A stretch of 58,783 nucleotides of DNA, taken from contig NZ_PKDG01000032.1 in the NCBI RefSeq assembly GCF_002863005.1, positions 1 through 58,783 of the forward strand, given 5' to 3'. How positions within the stretch are numbered: position 1 is the first letter of the stretch; every line of letters begins with the position of its first letter. The position numbers were made by a program, and so were the translations under genes. The stretch is from Pseudoxanthomonas sp. GTDB lineage: Bacteria; Pseudomonadota; Gammaproteobacteria; Xanthomonadales; Xanthomonadaceae. Of this stretch, positions 31,288-42,054 are shown one piece after another. A model generated the notes under the pieces. That model had not been told where the DNA came from. It ran no database searches and worked only from the letters and a program-made list of their open reading frames with translations.

Positions 31288-31642
31288 GCGGGTTCCGAGT
31301 ACGGTTCGGCACTGCCACAGCCATTCCCCCGAGGATCGGGGCGCACCGGCAGGACCCAGATAGCCTTCCACGAGTTGGAATATTGGCATGCCCTGGGGGC
31401 CGCCCTGCTGGCCGCACTGGTATTCACTGGCCCGGTGATCGGTCGGCTGCCGGTCTGGTACACAAGCTTGAGCTTGAGCCTGGGGCTTGGCCTCGCTGCC
31501 GCTCTGCTGGCTGCCTCCTTGCCGAAAGCGCAAGACGCTGCACCCAGCCGATCCATAGGAGGTTGCCGTTGGAGTCCGAGCGCGGCGCGGGATCTTGGGG
31601 CTCGGGTCGCGCCTGCCAGAGCGCTTTCAACGGCAATACCGT
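31288..31642. other. Region between exported protein C and dnaE stop; possible small membrane ORF
   Basis: No gene is certain here. The frame of protein C stays open after its TGA (31285-31287). From a TTG at 31375 it encodes a hydrophobic stretch with two possible membrane helices (ALGAALLAALVFTGPVIG and LSLSLGLGLAAALLAASL). The predicted product then becomes arginine-rich and runs into the dnaE 3' end at 31716. GC-rich third positions fit coding for the first 55 codons only. It may be a small membrane protein, the severed end of a longer protein C, or chance. No clear terminator is seen. Confidence 0.35.
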
Positions 31643-34600
31643 TCAGTCTTCTGCGAAGGCGCTCCGGGAAGTGCGTTTGCCGGGACTGGGGGACGGACGG
31701 GCATATTCCAGGCTGACGGCCGTCGCACCCAGCCAGTCCCGCAGGCGCTGCAACAGATCCCCGGACGGCCGCACCCGCCAGGATTCGCCAAGGGCGAGCA
31801 CAGCCTCGGCGGCCTGGGCGCGGTAGATGACGCGCACCGGGCAGGAGCCGTCACGAAAGGGCTCCAGGCAGTGAATCAGCTGTTCGACAGCGCTTTCACC
31901 ACCTTGTCCATCGAGGGCCAGCGTGAGCCGCCGGCCATAGCGCAGCCGCATCTGTTCCAGATCCAACAATTCGCGCGGTGTCAGGCGCTGGCTGCCTGAG
32001 TAATCATCCAAGCCGATGCTGCCCACCACCACCAGCAATTGATCCTTGACGATCAGGTGCTGGAAGCGCTGGTACTGATCTTCGAACACCGCCACTTCCA
32101 TGCGCGCGCTGCGATCATCCAGGGTCAGGAAGGCGCGCTTGCCGGCCTGCCGGCGGATGGCCACCACCAACCCGGCCACCACCACATCACGCCGTGTGCC
32201 CGGACCGGGATCGGACGCGCTGCCCAGCAGGTCGCTGAGGCGGCCCGACACGAACTGGCGCAGATCATCCTCGAACTGCGTGATGGGGTGGCCGGTGAGG
32301 TAGAGCCCCAAGGTTTCCTTTTCTTCCTGCAGGCGCTGAGCCTCGGGCCATTCGGGGACCTGCGTCACGGCCGCCTGCTGCGGCAGATCCGGCGTATGGG
32401 CCAGCCCAAACAGGTCTTCCTGCCCGGTGGCAGCGGCCTGTCCCTGTTGATCAGCCAGCCGCAAAGCCTCGTCCAGACCCTGCATCATCCCGGCCCGCGA
32501 ATTGCCCAGACTGTCGAGCGCGCCGGCGCGAATCATGGCCTCCAGCGCCCGCCGATTGACGCGCCGCCCATCCATCCGACAACAAAAATCAACCAGATCC
32601 CGGAACGGTCCGCCGCTGGCGCGCTCCTGCACGATCGCCTCGATGGCGTTGTAGCCCACACCCTTGATAGCCCCCAGGCCATATTGCAGTCCGGCCGGAT
32701 CGGTGGCGGTAAAGCGATAGTCGGAGCGGTTCACGTCCGGCGGCTGCACGACCAGCCCCATGGTCCGGCACTCATCGATCAGGGTCACCACCTTGTCGGT
32801 GTGATCCATGTCGGCGGAAAGCACGGCGGCCATGAACGAGGCGGGCGCATGGGTCTTGAGGTAGGCCGTCTGGTAGGAGAGCAGTGCGTAGGCGGCGGAG
32901 TGAGACTTGTTGAAGCCGTAGCCGGCGAACTTCTCCATCAGGTCGAAGATGTGGGTGGCGATGGCGCCATCCACCCCCTTACTCTCGGCACCGCTGACGA
33001 AGATTTCGCGCTGCTTGGCCATCTCCTCGGCTTTTTTCTTGCCCATGGCGCGGCGCAGCAGATCGGCACCGCCCAGGGTGAAGCCGGCCAGCACCTGGGC
33101 GATCTGCATCACCTGTTCCTGGTAGAGGATGACGCCGTAGGTGGGCTTGAGGATGGGTTCCAGCGCCGGGTGGGGATAGTCCACCTTGGCGCGACCGTGC
33201 TTGCGGTTGATGAAATCGTCCACCATGCCCGACTGCAAGGGGCCGGGCCGGAACAGCGCCACCAGGGCGATGATGTCCTCGAAGCAGTCCGGCTGCAGGC
33301 GCTTGATCAGGTCCTTCATGCCGCGGGATTCGAGCTGGAATACGGCGGTGGTTTCGCAACGCTTGAGCAGGGTGAAGGTGGCCGCATCGTCCAGCGGCAG
33401 GGCGTCGAGATCCAGCGCTGCCTCGTTTCGCCCGGCCCGCTCACGGTTGATTGCCGCCACCGCCCAATCCAGGATGGTGAGCGTGCGCAGCCCGAGGAAG
33501 TCGAATTTCACCAGCCCCGCGGCTTCGACGTCGTCCTTGTCGAACTGGGTGACCAGATTCTCGCCGCTGGCCTCGCAGTAAAGCGGCGTGAAGTCGGTGA
33601 GTTCGGACGGCGCGATGACCACCCCGCCCGCATGCTTGCCGGCATTGCGGGCCAGGCCTTCCAGCGCGCGCGCGAGGTCGATCAGCGTCTGGACCGCCTC
33701 GTCCTCGCGGTAGAGCCGCCCCAGTTCGGGTTCCTGTTCCAGGGCCTTGTCCAGGGTGATGCCCAGCTCGAAGGGAATGAGCTTGGCGATCCGATCGACG
33801 AAGCCGTAGGGATGCCCCAGCACCCGTCCCACGTCGCGCACCACGGCCTTGGCCGCCATGCTGCCGAAGGTGATGATCTGGCAGACCCGGTCGCGGCCGT
33901 AGCGCTCCGCCACATAGTCGATGACCCGGTCGCGGCCTTCCATGCAGAAATCGATATCAAAGTCGGGCATGGAGACGCGTTCGGGATTGAGGAATCGCTC
34001 GAACAACAGATCATAGGCGAGCGGGTCCAGATCGGTGATGCCCAAGGCATAGGCCACCAGCGAACCGGCCCCGGAGCCGCGCCCCGGCCCCACCGGCACG
34101 CCGTTCGCGCGCGCCCAGCGGATGAAGTCCGCCACAATCAGAAAGTAACCGGCAAAACCCATGCTGTTGATCACGGTGAGCTCGCGCGCCAGGCGTTCGC
34201 CATAGACCGTGGGCTCAGCGGCACGGGCGCGCCCCCGCGTCAAGCGTTCCTCCAGCCCGGTCTGGGCGGCGTCACCCAGGAAGGCTTCCGGCGTCTGCCC
34301 CGCCGGCACCGGGAAATGCGGCAGCACATTTTCCCCCAGCCGCAGTTGCAGGCTGCAGCGGCGTGCAATCTCCACGCTGTTTTCCAGGGCCTCGGGCAGA
34401 TCTGCAAACAATGCCGCCATCTCGGCCGGCGCACGCAGGGCTTGCTGGGGCGTGTACTCGCGCGGGCGCCGGGGATCGTCCAGCAGGCGGCCGCTGTTGA
34501 TGCATACCCGCACCTCATGCGCTTCGAAATCGGTGGGGTGCAGGAAGCGCACGTCGTTGGTGGCCACCACGGGCACGCCGGCACGGCCGGCCAGATCAAC

Positions 34601-35152
34601 GGCGGCGGGCAGATAGACCGCCTCGTCGGCATGGCCGATGCGGCACAGCTCCAGGTAGTAGCGATCCCCGAACAAGGCCGTGGCTGCGGTCAACAATGTC
34701 CGCGCCTGCGTCTCGCGGCCGGCGAGAAGCGACCGGCCGATCGCGCCTTCCCGCCCGCCAGAAAGCGCGATCAGGCCATCCGCGCCTTCCTCATTCAGCC
34801 AGCCCCATTGCAACAGCGGGAGGCCGCGGCCTTGGCCCTCGCGGTACAAGCGCGTGACCAATCGGGTCAGATGACGGTAGCCAGCGGCGTTCTGGCACAA
34901 CAGGGTCAAGCGGCTGGGCGGCTGGGCTTCCCCTTCGTCAACCCACAGGTCCACGCCGGCGATGGGCTTGATGCCCTCACTCCGGGCCGCCTTGTAGAAC
35001 TTCACCAGACCGAACAGGTTGGACTGGTCGGTGATGCCGACGGCGGGCATGCCCAGCTCGCGCGCCCGGGCCACCAGCGGCTTGATGCGCACCGCCCCAT
35101 CCACCAGTGAATATTCGGTATGCACACGCAGATGGACGAAAGAGACCGTCAC
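31643..35152 (-). CDS. dnaE: DNA polymerase III subunit alpha
   Basis: This is the 1169-residue replicative polymerase. The PHP domain starts at [17 protein letters not shown]. The catalytic palm has [16 protein letters not shown] and the aspartates of PDFDIDF. The fingers and beta-binding regions include [26 protein letters not shown] and [20 protein letters not shown], followed by an OB fold near 1000. The start is GTG 35152, overlapping the rnhB stop as GTGA. It ends the 18-kb gene series; accA does not follow directly. Confidence 0.97.
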   Translation of the reverse strand: MTVSFVHLRVHTEYSLVDGAVRIKPLVARARELGMPAVGITDQSNLFGLVKFYKAARSEGIKPIAGVDLWVDEGEAQPPSRLTLLCQNAAGYRHLTRLVTRLYREGQGRGLPLLQWGWLNEEGADGLIALSGGREGAIGRSLLAGRETQARTLLTAATALFGDRYYLELCRIGHADEAVYLPAAVDLAGRAGVPVVATNDVRFLHPTDFEAHEVRVCINSGRLLDDPRRPREYTPQQALRAPAEMAALFADLPEALENSVEIARRCSLQLRLGENVLPHFPVPAGQTPEAFLGDAAQTGLEERLTRGRARAAEPTVYGERLARELTVINSMGFAGYFLIVADFIRWARANGVPVGPGRGSGAGSLVAYALGITDLDPLAYDLLFERFLNPERVSMPDFDIDFCMEGRDRVIDYVAERYGRDRVCQIITFGSMAAKAVVRDVGRVLGHPYGFVDRIAKLIPFELGITLDKALEQEPELGRLYREDEAVQTLIDLARALEGLARNAGKHAGGVVIAPSELTDFTPLYCEASGENLVTQFDKDDVEAAGLVKFDFLGLRTLTILDWAVAAINRERAGRNEAALDLDALPLDDAATFTLLKRCETTAVFQLESRGMKDLIKRLQPDCFEDIIALVALFRPGPLQSGMVDDFINRKHGRAKVDYPHPALEPILKPTYGVILYQEQVMQIAQVLAGFTLGGADLLRRAMGKKKAEEMAKQREIFVSGAESKGVDGAIATHIFDLMEKFAGYGFNKSHSAAYALLSYQTAYLKTHAPASFMAAVLSADMDHTDKVVTLIDECRTMGLVVQPPDVNRSDYRFTATDPAGLQYGLGAIKGVGYNAIEAIVQERASGGPFRDLVDFCCRMDGRRVNRRALEAMIRAGALDSLGNSRAGMMQGLDEALRLADQQGQAAATGQEDLFGLAHTPDLPQQAAVTQVPEWPEAQRLQEEKETLGLYLTGHPITQFEDDLRQFVSGRLSDLLGSASDPGPGTRRDVVVAGLVVAIRRQAGKRAFLTLDDRSARMEVAVFEDQYQRFQHLIVKDQLLVVVGSIGLDDYSGSQRLTPRELLDLEQMRLRYGRRLTLALDGQGGESAVEQLIHCLEPFRDGSCPVRVIYRAQAAEAVLALGESWRVRPSGDLLQRLRDWLGATAVSLEYARPSPSPGKRTSRSAFAED

Positions 35153-35748
35153 AGTGCAGCCCCCGCGAGGGCACGCCGCACCGGCGCGAAGCTCAGCCGG
35201 TGGACCGGGCTGGGACCATGGCGCATCAAGGCCGCCAGATGAGCAGCGGTGGGATAGCCCTGGTGACGCTCGAAACCGTAATCGGGATACAGCGCCGCCA
35301 GCCGGGCCATTTCCCGATCCCGGCTGACCTTGGCCAAAATCGAAGCAGCGCTGATGGGGCCGCCGTCGCGATCGCCCTGAATCAGGGTGCGCACCGGCAT
35401 CGGCAGGCGCGGGGCCTGGTTGCCGTCAATCCACACAATCTCGGGGATCACCTGGAGCGCCTGCACCGCGCGCGACATGGCCAGCAAGGTGGCCTGCAGG
35501 ATGTTCAAGTGGTCAATCTCGGCCACCTCCGCCCGGCCCACCGCATAGGCCTGTGCCCGCTCGACAATCTGGGTGTAGAGCGCTTCCCGGCGCTTTGGAG
35601 ACAGCTCTTTGGAATCCGCCAGGCCGGCGATGGGGCGATCCGGGTGCAAAATGACCGCCGCCGCCATCACCGGCCCGGCGAGTGGGCCGCGTCCGGCCTC
35701 ATCGACGCCAGCGATCCAGCCCAACAACTGGCCATCGTCTGCTGTCAT
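35149..35748 (-). CDS. rnhB: Ribonuclease HII
   Basis: This 199-residue RNase H-fold enzyme removes ribonucleotides from DNA-RNA hybrids. It has [14 protein letters not shown] with the first acidic residues, [21 protein letters not shown] and a late acidic site in [16 protein letters not shown], then [11 protein letters not shown]. It overlaps lpxB and dnaE by four bases each, in the conserved lpxB-rnhB-dnaE order. Confidence 0.95.
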   Translation of the reverse strand: MTADDGQLLGWIAGVDEAGRGPLAGPVMAAAVILHPDRPIAGLADSKELSPKRREALYTQIVERAQAYAVGRAEVAEIDHLNILQATLLAMSRAVQALQVIPEIVWIDGNQAPRLPMPVRTLIQGDRDGGPISAASILAKVSRDREMARLAALYPDYGFERHQGYPTAAHLAALMRHGPSPVHRLSFAPVRRALAGAAL

Positions 35749-36899
35749 CCCGGTCCCACTCCCCGCGCCACCCGTAGCACGGCATCGGCCGCCGCCGCTG
35801 CACCTCCGGCGCGCAGGCCGCTGCGCAGCGCCGCAAAGCGGGTACGCAGCGCAGCGCCCCGCGCCGGCTGCGCCAACAGCGCCAGCATTTCATCGGCCAG
35901 CGCCTCGGCCGTCGCGGCCTCCTGCAGCAACTCCGGCACCAGCCGCTCACCGGCCAGCAGGTTGGGCAGGGCCACATGGTCGGCGCGCACCAGATGGCGG
36001 GCCAGGGCATGGGTCAGCGGCGCCAGCCGATAGGCCACCACCATCGGACAACCGAGCAGCATGGCCTCCAGGGTGGCCGTGCCGCTGGCGACCAGAGCCG
36101 CATCACTCGCCTCCAGCGCGTCGCGCGCACCCACTTCCAGAAACCGTAGCGTGATGCCTGGCGCTGCCCGAGCGAGCGCTGCCTCCAGCGGCGCGCGCAG
36201 CCCGGCATGGGCCAAGGGCAGGAGAAAATGCGTCGCGGGATGACGCGCGGCAATGAGACGGGCAGCACCCAGGAACGGATCCGCCAGCAGCTTCACTTCA
36301 CCCAGGCGACTGCCGGGCAGCAGGGCAACCACCGCCCCGGTTTCTGGCAGCGCGAGCCGATGGCGGGCGGCGGCCTGATCCGGCGGGTCGGGAAACACAT
36401 CGGCCAGCGGATGGCCCACGAAACGCACCGGCACCCCGTGGCGGCGGTAGAAGTCGGCCTCGAAGGGCAACAGGGTCAGCATGGCATCCACCGACCGCCG
36501 GATGCCCCGCACCCGTCCCTGGCGCCAGGCCCAGACCGAGGGGCTGACGTAATGCACGGTGGGGATGCCTGCGTCCCGCAAGCGCCGTTCCAGCCCCAGG
36601 GTGAAATCGGGGGCGTCAATGCCGACGAAGACATCGGGGCGATTGCGCAGGAAATGCTCGGCGAGCTCGCGCCGCAGCCGCAGCAGGCGAGGCACATGGC
36701 GGATGACCTCCACCAGTCCCATCACTGCCAGTTCACGGCAGTCGGCCAGGGGCAACGCGCCGGCCTGGATCATGCGTGGTCCGGCGACACCCTCCACTCG
36801 CAAGTCGCCGCCGGTCTGCTCCTGCAGGGCCTGGATCAAGGTGCCGCCCAGCTGATCGCCGGACAATTCACCGGCAACGATGCCAATGCGCACGGTCAT
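35745..36899 (-). CDS. lpxB: Lipid-A-disaccharide synthase
   Basis: This 384-residue GT-B glycosyltransferase joins UDP-2,3-diacylglucosamine and lipid X. It has [14 protein letters not shown] at the N-terminus, [53 protein letters not shown] and [24 protein letters not shown] 36899 matches the family; an extension to 37070 would read into lpxA in the wrong frame. It is four bases after lpxA. Confidence 0.96.
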   Translation of the reverse strand: MTVRIGIVAGELSGDQLGGTLIQALQEQTGGDLRVEGVAGPRMIQAGALPLADCRELAVMGLVEVIRHVPRLLRLRRELAEHFLRNRPDVFVGIDAPDFTLGLERRLRDAGIPTVHYVSPSVWAWRQGRVRGIRRSVDAMLTLLPFEADFYRRHGVPVRFVGHPLADVFPDPPDQAAARHRLALPETGAVVALLPGSRLGEVKLLADPFLGAARLIAARHPATHFLLPLAHAGLRAPLEAALARAAPGITLRFLEVGARDALEASDAALVASGTATLEAMLLGCPMVVAYRLAPLTHALARHLVRADHVALPNLLAGERLVPELLQEAATAEALADEMLALLAQPARGAALRTRFAALRSGLRAGGAAAAADAVLRVARGVGPG

Positions 36900-36903
36900 G
36901 GCA

Positions 36904-37674
36904 TCAACGGATGATGCTGCGGGGATTGGATTCCAGGAAATGGCTGAAGCGGGCCACATCCGGATGATCGACGGCCAAGGCTGCCAGCTCGGCCCGCGCC
37001 TGCTCCAGTCGCAAACCGCTGCGATACAGCAATTTGTAGGCTTTCTTGAGCGCGCCCACGCGATCGGCATCGAAGCCGTGCCGGCGCAGGCCTTCGGTAT
37101 TCAGCCCGGCGGGCCGCGCTGGAATGCCGGAGGCCACTACAAAAGGGGGCACGTCGCGGTTCACCCCGGCGGCGAATTGCAGGAAGGCATGGGCGCCGAT
37201 CTTGCAGAACTGGTGCACCATGGCGAAGCCGCCCAGGATCGCACAGTCCTCGATCTGGACATGGCCTGCCAGGCTGGCGTTGTTGGCCATCACGATGTCG
37301 TCGCCCAGCACGCAATCGTGGGCGATGTGGACATACGCCATGATCCAGTTGCGGCTGCCGATTCGCGTCACGCCCTGATCCTGCACGGTACCCCGGTTCA
37401 GGGTGCAGTATTCGCGGATGGTGTTGTTGTCGCCGATTTCCAACCGCGTTGGTTCGCCGCGGTATTTCTTGTCCTGCGGATCATCACCGATGGAGGCGAA
37501 CTGGTAGATCCGGTTACCGCGGCCGATGCGTGTGGGTCCCTTGATGACCACGTGAGGCCCAATTGTGCATTCCGGGCCGATTTCCACTCCCGCACCGATG
37601 ACACTGAAGGGCCCGATCCGGACGCCCTCGGCAATCTGGGCCCCGGAATCGATGATCGCGCGCGGGTCAATCAC
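36904..37674 (-). CDS. lpxA: UDP-N-acetylglucosamine acyltransferase
   Basis: This 256-residue left-handed beta-helix trimer transfers a 3-hydroxyacyl chain to UDP-GlcNAc in the first lipid A step. The catalytic His is His119 in [40 protein letters not shown] and [10 protein letters not shown] are all present. The start is GTG 37674 (reading IDPRAIID next), which aligns with the E. coli start and overlaps fabZ by eight bases. Earlier in-frame codons encode residues unlike the family. Confidence 0.95.
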   Translation of the reverse strand: MIDPRAIIDSGAQIAEGVRIGPFSVIGAGVEIGPECTIGPHVVIKGPTRIGRGNRIYQFASIGDDPQDKKYRGEPTRLEIGDNNTIREYCTLNRGTVQDQGVTRIGSRNWIMAYVHIAHDCVLGDDIVMANNASLAGHVQIEDCAILGGFAMVHQFCKIGAHAFLQFAAGVNRDVPPFVVASGIPARPAGLNTEGLRRHGFDADRVGALKKAYKLLYRSGLRLEQARAELAALAVDHPDVARFSHFLESNPRSIIR

Positions 37675-38110
37675 GATCGTAACTCCGCGCGGCGCACATG
37701 ATTTCGGCTTCAGCCACGCAGACGCCCTCGACCTCAGCACGGGTCCGGAAACGCCCGATTTTCTTCAGCGTGCGTTGCAGCTCGGCGTGGATGACCAATT
37801 GGTCACCGGGTTCCACCGGCTTTTTGAAACGCGCACGATCGATGCCAACCAGGTAATACAGTTCGTCGGGATCCGGCGGTGTGTCGGCGCTGCGATAGGC
37901 GAGGATACCGGTGGCTTGGGCCATGGCCTCCAGGATCAGGACACCGGGCATCACCGGACGGCCGGGGAAATGGCCCTGGAAGAACGGCTCGTTGATGGTG
38001 ACGTTCTTGAGTGCCACCAGATGACGACCTGGCTCCAGCGCGGTCACGCGGTCCAGCAGGAGAAAGGGGTAACGATGGGGCAGAAGCGCCTGAATCTCGG
38101 GGATATCCAT
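37667..38110 (-). CDS. fabZ: 3-hydroxyacyl-ACP dehydratase FabZ
   Basis: This is a 147-residue hot-dog-fold dehydratase of fatty acid elongation. It has [14 protein letters not shown] and the active-site His47 and Glu61 in [20 protein letters not shown], followed by [10 protein letters not shown] and [18 protein letters not shown] start at ATG 38110; a TTG nine bases upstream overlaps the lpxD stop. It sits five bases after lpxD in the standard lpxD-fabZ-lpxA-lpxB order. Confidence 0.96.
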   Translation of the reverse strand: MDIPEIQALLPHRYPFLLLDRVTALEPGRHLVALKNVTINEPFFQGHFPGRPVMPGVLILEAMAQATGILAYRSADTPPDPDELYYLVGIDRARFKKPVEPGDQLVIHAELQRTLKKIGRFRTRAEVEGVCVAEAEIMCAARSYDRD

Positions 38111-38115
38111 GCGGG

Positions 38116-39174
38116 TCAAGCGTCGGATCCTTCTTCATCGGCTGCGGGGACCACGCCAGCCGTTGGGCCGCGTTCCAGGCGACGCACGCGCCCCGCCAGT
38201 GTATCCAGATGGCGAAACCGCGCCACATTGCGCTGCCAACGGCGATTGTCATCGACCGGCAAGCCCGAGGAGTATACCCCGGCGGCATGGAGCGAGTGGG
38301 TCACCATGGTCATGCCCGTGATGACCACATCATCGGCGATCTGCAGGTGGCCACTCATGCCGACGCCACCGGCGATCATGCAGCGCCGTCCGATGACCGT
38401 GCTCCCGGAAATGCCCGTACAGGCGGCGATCGCGGTATGCGCGCCGATGCGCACGTTGTGACCAATCTGGATCTGGTTGTCCAGCTTGACGCCCTCGTCC
38501 AGCACGGTGTCGTCCAGCGCCCCTCGGTCCACCGTGGTGTTGGCGCCGATTTCCACATCATCGCCGATGCGTACCGTACCCAGCTGGGGAACCTTGACCC
38601 AGCGCACGCCATCGCGGGCGAAACCGAATCCATCCGCACCGATCACCGCACCGGGATGGATCACGCAACGAGCGCCCATCGTCACGCCCACACCGATGAA
38701 AACACGCGCCACCAATCGGCTCTGAGCGCCGATTCGGGCGCTCGCGGCCACGACGCAGTGCGGGCCAAGAACCACTGCGTCCCCTATTTCAGCGTCTGCC
38801 TCGATCACGCAATGGGAGCCAATCTCGGCACCGGAGTGCACCCTGGCCGTGGCGTCCACCACGGCCGTGGCATGGATGCCAGGGCGGGCGCAGCGGGGCG
38901 AGGCAAACAACTCGGCCAGTCGGGCGAAGACCAGATGGGGATTGCTCGCAACCAGGGCAGGGACCGGACTTGATGGCGCATCAGCCTCAGTCAGCACCAC
39001 GGCGGCTGCCTCAGTGTGCCCAAGCAGGCGCCGATAGGTGGGATTGGCCAAAAAACCAATGTGGCCGGGCTGTCCCGGAGACAGGGCGCAAACGCCGCTG
39101 ATGCGGGTTGTTCCCTCGCCCACCACGCTGCAATCCAGACGCCCGGCCAACTCCGCCAAGGTATATTCCGCCAA
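38116..39174 (-). CDS. lpxD: UDP-3-O-acylglucosamine N-acyltransferase
   Basis: This 352-residue lipid A enzyme adds the N-linked hydroxyacyl chain. It has an N-terminal uridine-binding domain ([29 protein letters not shown]), then a hexapeptide beta-helix ([61 protein letters not shown]) and a short C-terminal helix. The catalytic His is probably that of QIGHNV. No ATG fits; TTG 39174, giving [10 protein letters not shown], is the best start, 20 bases after skp. Confidence 0.93.
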   Translation of the reverse strand: MAEYTLAELAGRLDCSVVGEGTTRISGVCALSPGQPGHIGFLANPTYRRLLGHTEAAAVVLTEADAPSSPVPALVASNPHLVFARLAELFASPRCARPGIHATAVVDATARVHSGAEIGSHCVIEADAEIGDAVVLGPHCVVAASARIGAQSRLVARVFIGVGVTMGARCVIHPGAVIGADGFGFARDGVRWVKVPQLGTVRIGDDVEIGANTTVDRGALDDTVLDEGVKLDNQIQIGHNVRIGAHTAIAACTGISGSTVIGRRCMIAGGVGMSGHLQIADDVVITGMTMVTHSLHAAGVYSSGLPVDDNRRWQRNVARFRHLDTLAGRVRRLERGPTAGVVPAADEEGSDA

Positions 39175-39194
39175 CTCGCTGCCCTCGCGGCGGA

Positions 39195-39704
39195 TCAGGG
39201 CGTTTTGCCCTGTAATTCCCGGATGACCTGAGCGGTGATGTCCATGCGCTGGGACGCATACAAGACCCCCTCGGACAGGATCAGATCGTAGCCTTCGCGT
39301 TCCGCCAGATCGCGGATGACGCGGGTGACGCTGCGATCGATCTCGCGCAAGCCTTCCATGCGGCGGGCCTGCAACTCTTCCTCGAACTGCCGGCGCTTGC
39401 GAATGAGTTCACGCTGGGCGGCGAGCAGTTCGCGCTCCATCTGTTCCCGCCGCTCCGGGGTGAGGCTTGGCGCTTCGCGGTCGAAGCCTTCCTGCTTCTG
39501 GGTAAAAGTCGCTTCCTCCCGCGCCAGGGTACGTTTGCGCTGCTCCAGATCCGCCTCCAGGCTCTCGCGCAGGGCGCGAGCCTGAGGGGCTTCACGCAGC
39601 AACTGCTGCAAATCGATCACACCGACCTTCATTTCGGCCTGGGCCAGCCCAGTGCCGCCCAGCAGCCCCATGACCAGGGCGATTCGCGCCATCAGACTGC
39701 GCAT
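39195..39704 (-). CDS. skp: OmpH/Skp family periplasmic chaperone
   Basis: This 169-residue protein has a signal peptide at 1-23 (IALVMGLLGGTGLAQA) and then the Skp core (MKVGVIDLQQLLREAPQ). Long charged helices (about 45-125, rich in Glu, Arg and Gln) form the tentacles of the jellyfish trimer, and it ends with GYDLILSEGVLYASQRMDIT. It holds unfolded outer-membrane proteins on their way to BamA, encoded nine bases upstream in the same unit. Confidence 0.93.
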   Translation of the reverse strand: MRSLMARIALVMGLLGGTGLAQAEMKVGVIDLQQLLREAPQARALRESLEADLEQRKRTLAREEATFTQKQEGFDREAPSLTPERREQMERELLAAQRELIRKRRQFEEELQARRMEGLREIDRSVTRVIRDLAEREGYDLILSEGVLYASQRMDITAQVIRELQGKTP

Positions 39705-39713
39705 ATCCGCTCC

Positions 39714-42008
39714 TTAGAAAGTCGCGCCAAAGGTAAAGCTGAACACTTCCGTGTCATCGCCCGGCTCATCGTTCAGGGGATAGGCGACGGCAAATTCCAG
39801 CAGACCCAGGATCGGGGTCAGCCACTGGAAGCCCACACCGGTGGAGGTGCGCAATGTACCGGCATCGAAATCCTCATAGTTATCGAACACGTTACCCGCG
39901 TCCAGGAACAGGCTGAAGCGCGTATTGCGGCTTTCCCCCAGCAGGGTGGGGAAGAGCAATTCGAACTGGCCGATGGTGCGGAAATTGCCGCCCAGGGGAT
40001 TATTGTATTCATCCCGAGTGCCCAGCGAGCTGCCCTGGTAGCCACGCACCGACTGGATGCCGCCGGCGAAGAATTTCTCATAGGGCGGCAGGTCAGTGGT
40101 TTCGCCATAGCTGTCGGCATAACCCACGCCCAGGCGCGCCGAGCCGATCAAATGCCGGTTGATGGGGAAATACTGCTCATAGTCATAGGTAAGTTTGTAG
40201 TACTCCAGATCCACTACCGGCACCGCGATGTCCGCGAACAATCGGTGAATGTAGCCCTTGTTCGCGAATACGGTGCGGTTGCGCGTGTCACGCACCCAGC
40301 CGGTATCGAAGGTGAGTGCATTGAACGAATCGCCGTTCTGGTCCACGAAATCGATGATCTGTTGGGGCGTGCTGCCTTCCAGAACCGTCAACTGCGTGGC
40401 CCGGAAGCTGCCCCCCAGGCGAATGCTGTCGTATTCGGTGATGGGGATGCCATAGCGCAGCGAACCACCCCAGGTATCGGTGTCGAAACGGGAGCTGACC
40501 CGGGTCAGCGAATCCGTCGAGCGCTGGAACAGCGAGATGGTGCGGCTGACGCCGTCCAGGGTATAGAACGGCTGGGTGAGCGAGGCGCTGTAATTGCGGC
40601 TGTACTCGCTGGTCACGAAGTCCAGGCTGACCCGGTTGCCCGTACCGAACCAGTTGCTGTGGGAGACATTGGCATTGAGCAGGACGCCCTGGCCGCTGGA
40701 ATACCCCACGCCCACCTGGAAGGCCCCGGCGCTGCGTTCGGTGACATCGAAATCGACGTCCACCAGATCGCTCTCGCCGGCGACGGGCCGGGCCTGCACA
40801 TCGGCCTGCTCGATGAACGGCAGCCGGGCGAGACGCACGCGTGAACGGGCGACCTCGCTGGCGGCGAAGGATGCGCCTTCATACTGGCGCATTTCCCGCC
40901 GCAGCGCCTGATCCTGGGTGGTGGTGTTACCCCGGAAATTCACATTGCGCACGTAGTAGCGATTTCCCGGCTTCACCACCAGATTGACCTTGACCTGCCG
41001 ATTGGCCTCGTCAATGTCGGTCATCGGTTCCACCTGGGCAAAGGCATAGCCCTCGTCGCCCAGCCGCTCGGCAATCTTCTTGGCGGATTCCGTGGCCTGC
41101 TGGCGCGAGAACGTCGTGCCCGAGCGGATCGTCACCAGCGGACGCAACTGCGATTCCGGCAGCACCAGCTGCCCCAGCAGCGCCACATCGCTGACCTGGA
41201 ATTTGGGGCCCTCGTAGACATTCACGGTCAGGTAGATGCTCTCCTTGTCCGGGGACAGGGAGACCTGGGTCGATTCGACGCGGAAATTGAGGTAACCCCG
41301 ATCCTGATAGAAGGAGGTCAGCGTTTCCAAGTCGCCCGAGAAAGTCTGCTGGGAATAACGATCCCGACTCCCGAACAAACGCCACCAACTGGCACTGCGT
41401 GCGCGCAGGGGTTTCAGCAGTTCTTCGTCGCTGAAAGCGTCATTGCCGACGACATTGATGCGGCGAATGGTCGCCACCTCGCCTTCATCGATGGTGATCG
41501 CCACGGCAACCCGGTTATCGGTTTCCTCATTGACCTGGGTATCGATCTTGACCCCATAGCGGCCATTGGCAAAATATTGACGCCGCAGTTCCTGTTCAAC
41601 CTGCTCCAGAACGGAGCGGTCGAATGCGCGGCCTTCCGCCAGACCGACATCGCGCAAGCCCTGCAACAGCTTGTCGGCGGGGATTTCCTTGTTTCCTGTT
41701 ACGGTGAACCGCGCAATGCTGGGACGCTCAACCACCCGGACCACCAAGGTGCCGCCGTTCTGGGAAAACGCCACATCGCTGAAATAGCCGGTCTTGAACA
41801 GATCCCGGGTCATCTGCTGGACACGCTCCTCGTCGACCCGATCGCCGACATTCAGATTCATCGCGCGGGAAACCCGAGCAATGTCGTGGCGTTTGAGTCC
41901 ATCCACCTGGATGTCCTGGACCACGAAGGCATCGAATGCCTGCGCCGACAAAGACAGACACAACAACAGGATGGACCACGTCAGGCGCGGCAACAGTTTC
42001 TTGTTCAT
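39714..42008 (-). CDS. bamA: Outer membrane protein assembly factor BamA
   Basis: This is the 764-residue central subunit of the BAM complex. Signal peptide at 1-24 (ending LSAQA), five POTRA domains (about 25-420, starting FVVQDIQVDGLKRHD), then a 16-strand Omp85 barrel ending in a C-terminal Phe. The conserved loop 6 motif reads VRGYQGSSLGTRD, with Tyr in place of the commoner Phe of VRGF. It inserts beta-barrel proteins in the outer membrane. It is flanked by rseP and skp as usual. Confidence 0.97.
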   Translation of the reverse strand: MNKKLLPRLTWSILLLCLSLSAQAFDAFVVQDIQVDGLKRHDIARVSRAMNLNVGDRVDEERVQQMTRDLFKTGYFSDVAFSQNGGTLVVRVVERPSIARFTVTGNKEIPADKLLQGLRDVGLAEGRAFDRSVLEQVEQELRRQYFANGRYGVKIDTQVNEETDNRVAVAITIDEGEVATIRRINVVGNDAFSDEELLKPLRARSASWWRLFGSRDRYSQQTFSGDLETLTSFYQDRGYLNFRVESTQVSLSPDKESIYLTVNVYEGPKFQVSDVALLGQLVLPESQLRPLVTIRSGTTFSRQQATESAKKIAERLGDEGYAFAQVEPMTDIDEANRQVKVNLVVKPGNRYYVRNVNFRGNTTTQDQALRREMRQYEGASFAASEVARSRVRLARLPFIEQADVQARPVAGESDLVDVDFDVTERSAGAFQVGVGYSSGQGVLLNANVSHSNWFGTGNRVSLDFVTSEYSRNYSASLTQPFYTLDGVSRTISLFQRSTDSLTRVSSRFDTDTWGGSLRYGIPITEYDSIRLGGSFRATQLTVLEGSTPQQIIDFVDQNGDSFNALTFDTGWVRDTRNRTVFANKGYIHRLFADIAVPVVDLEYYKLTYDYEQYFPINRHLIGSARLGVGYADSYGETTDLPPYEKFFAGGIQSVRGYQGSSLGTRDEYNNPLGGNFRTIGQFELLFPTLLGESRNTRFSLFLDAGNVFDNYEDFDAGTLRTSTGVGFQWLTPILGLLEFAVAYPLNDEPGDDTEVFSFTFGATF

Positions 42009-42054
42009 AAAAACCTTGATGATTGCGGATCCGTAGCATGGGCCAGCGGCTGGC

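Noticed and set aside
32039..35110. A 1023-codon open frame opposite dnaE, and similar long frames opposite smc, tsf/rpsB, rep and ligA
   Set aside because: Each is antisense to a certain gene, lacks recognisable domains and has His/Arg/Gln/Gly-rich composition typical of reverse frames in GC-rich DNA.
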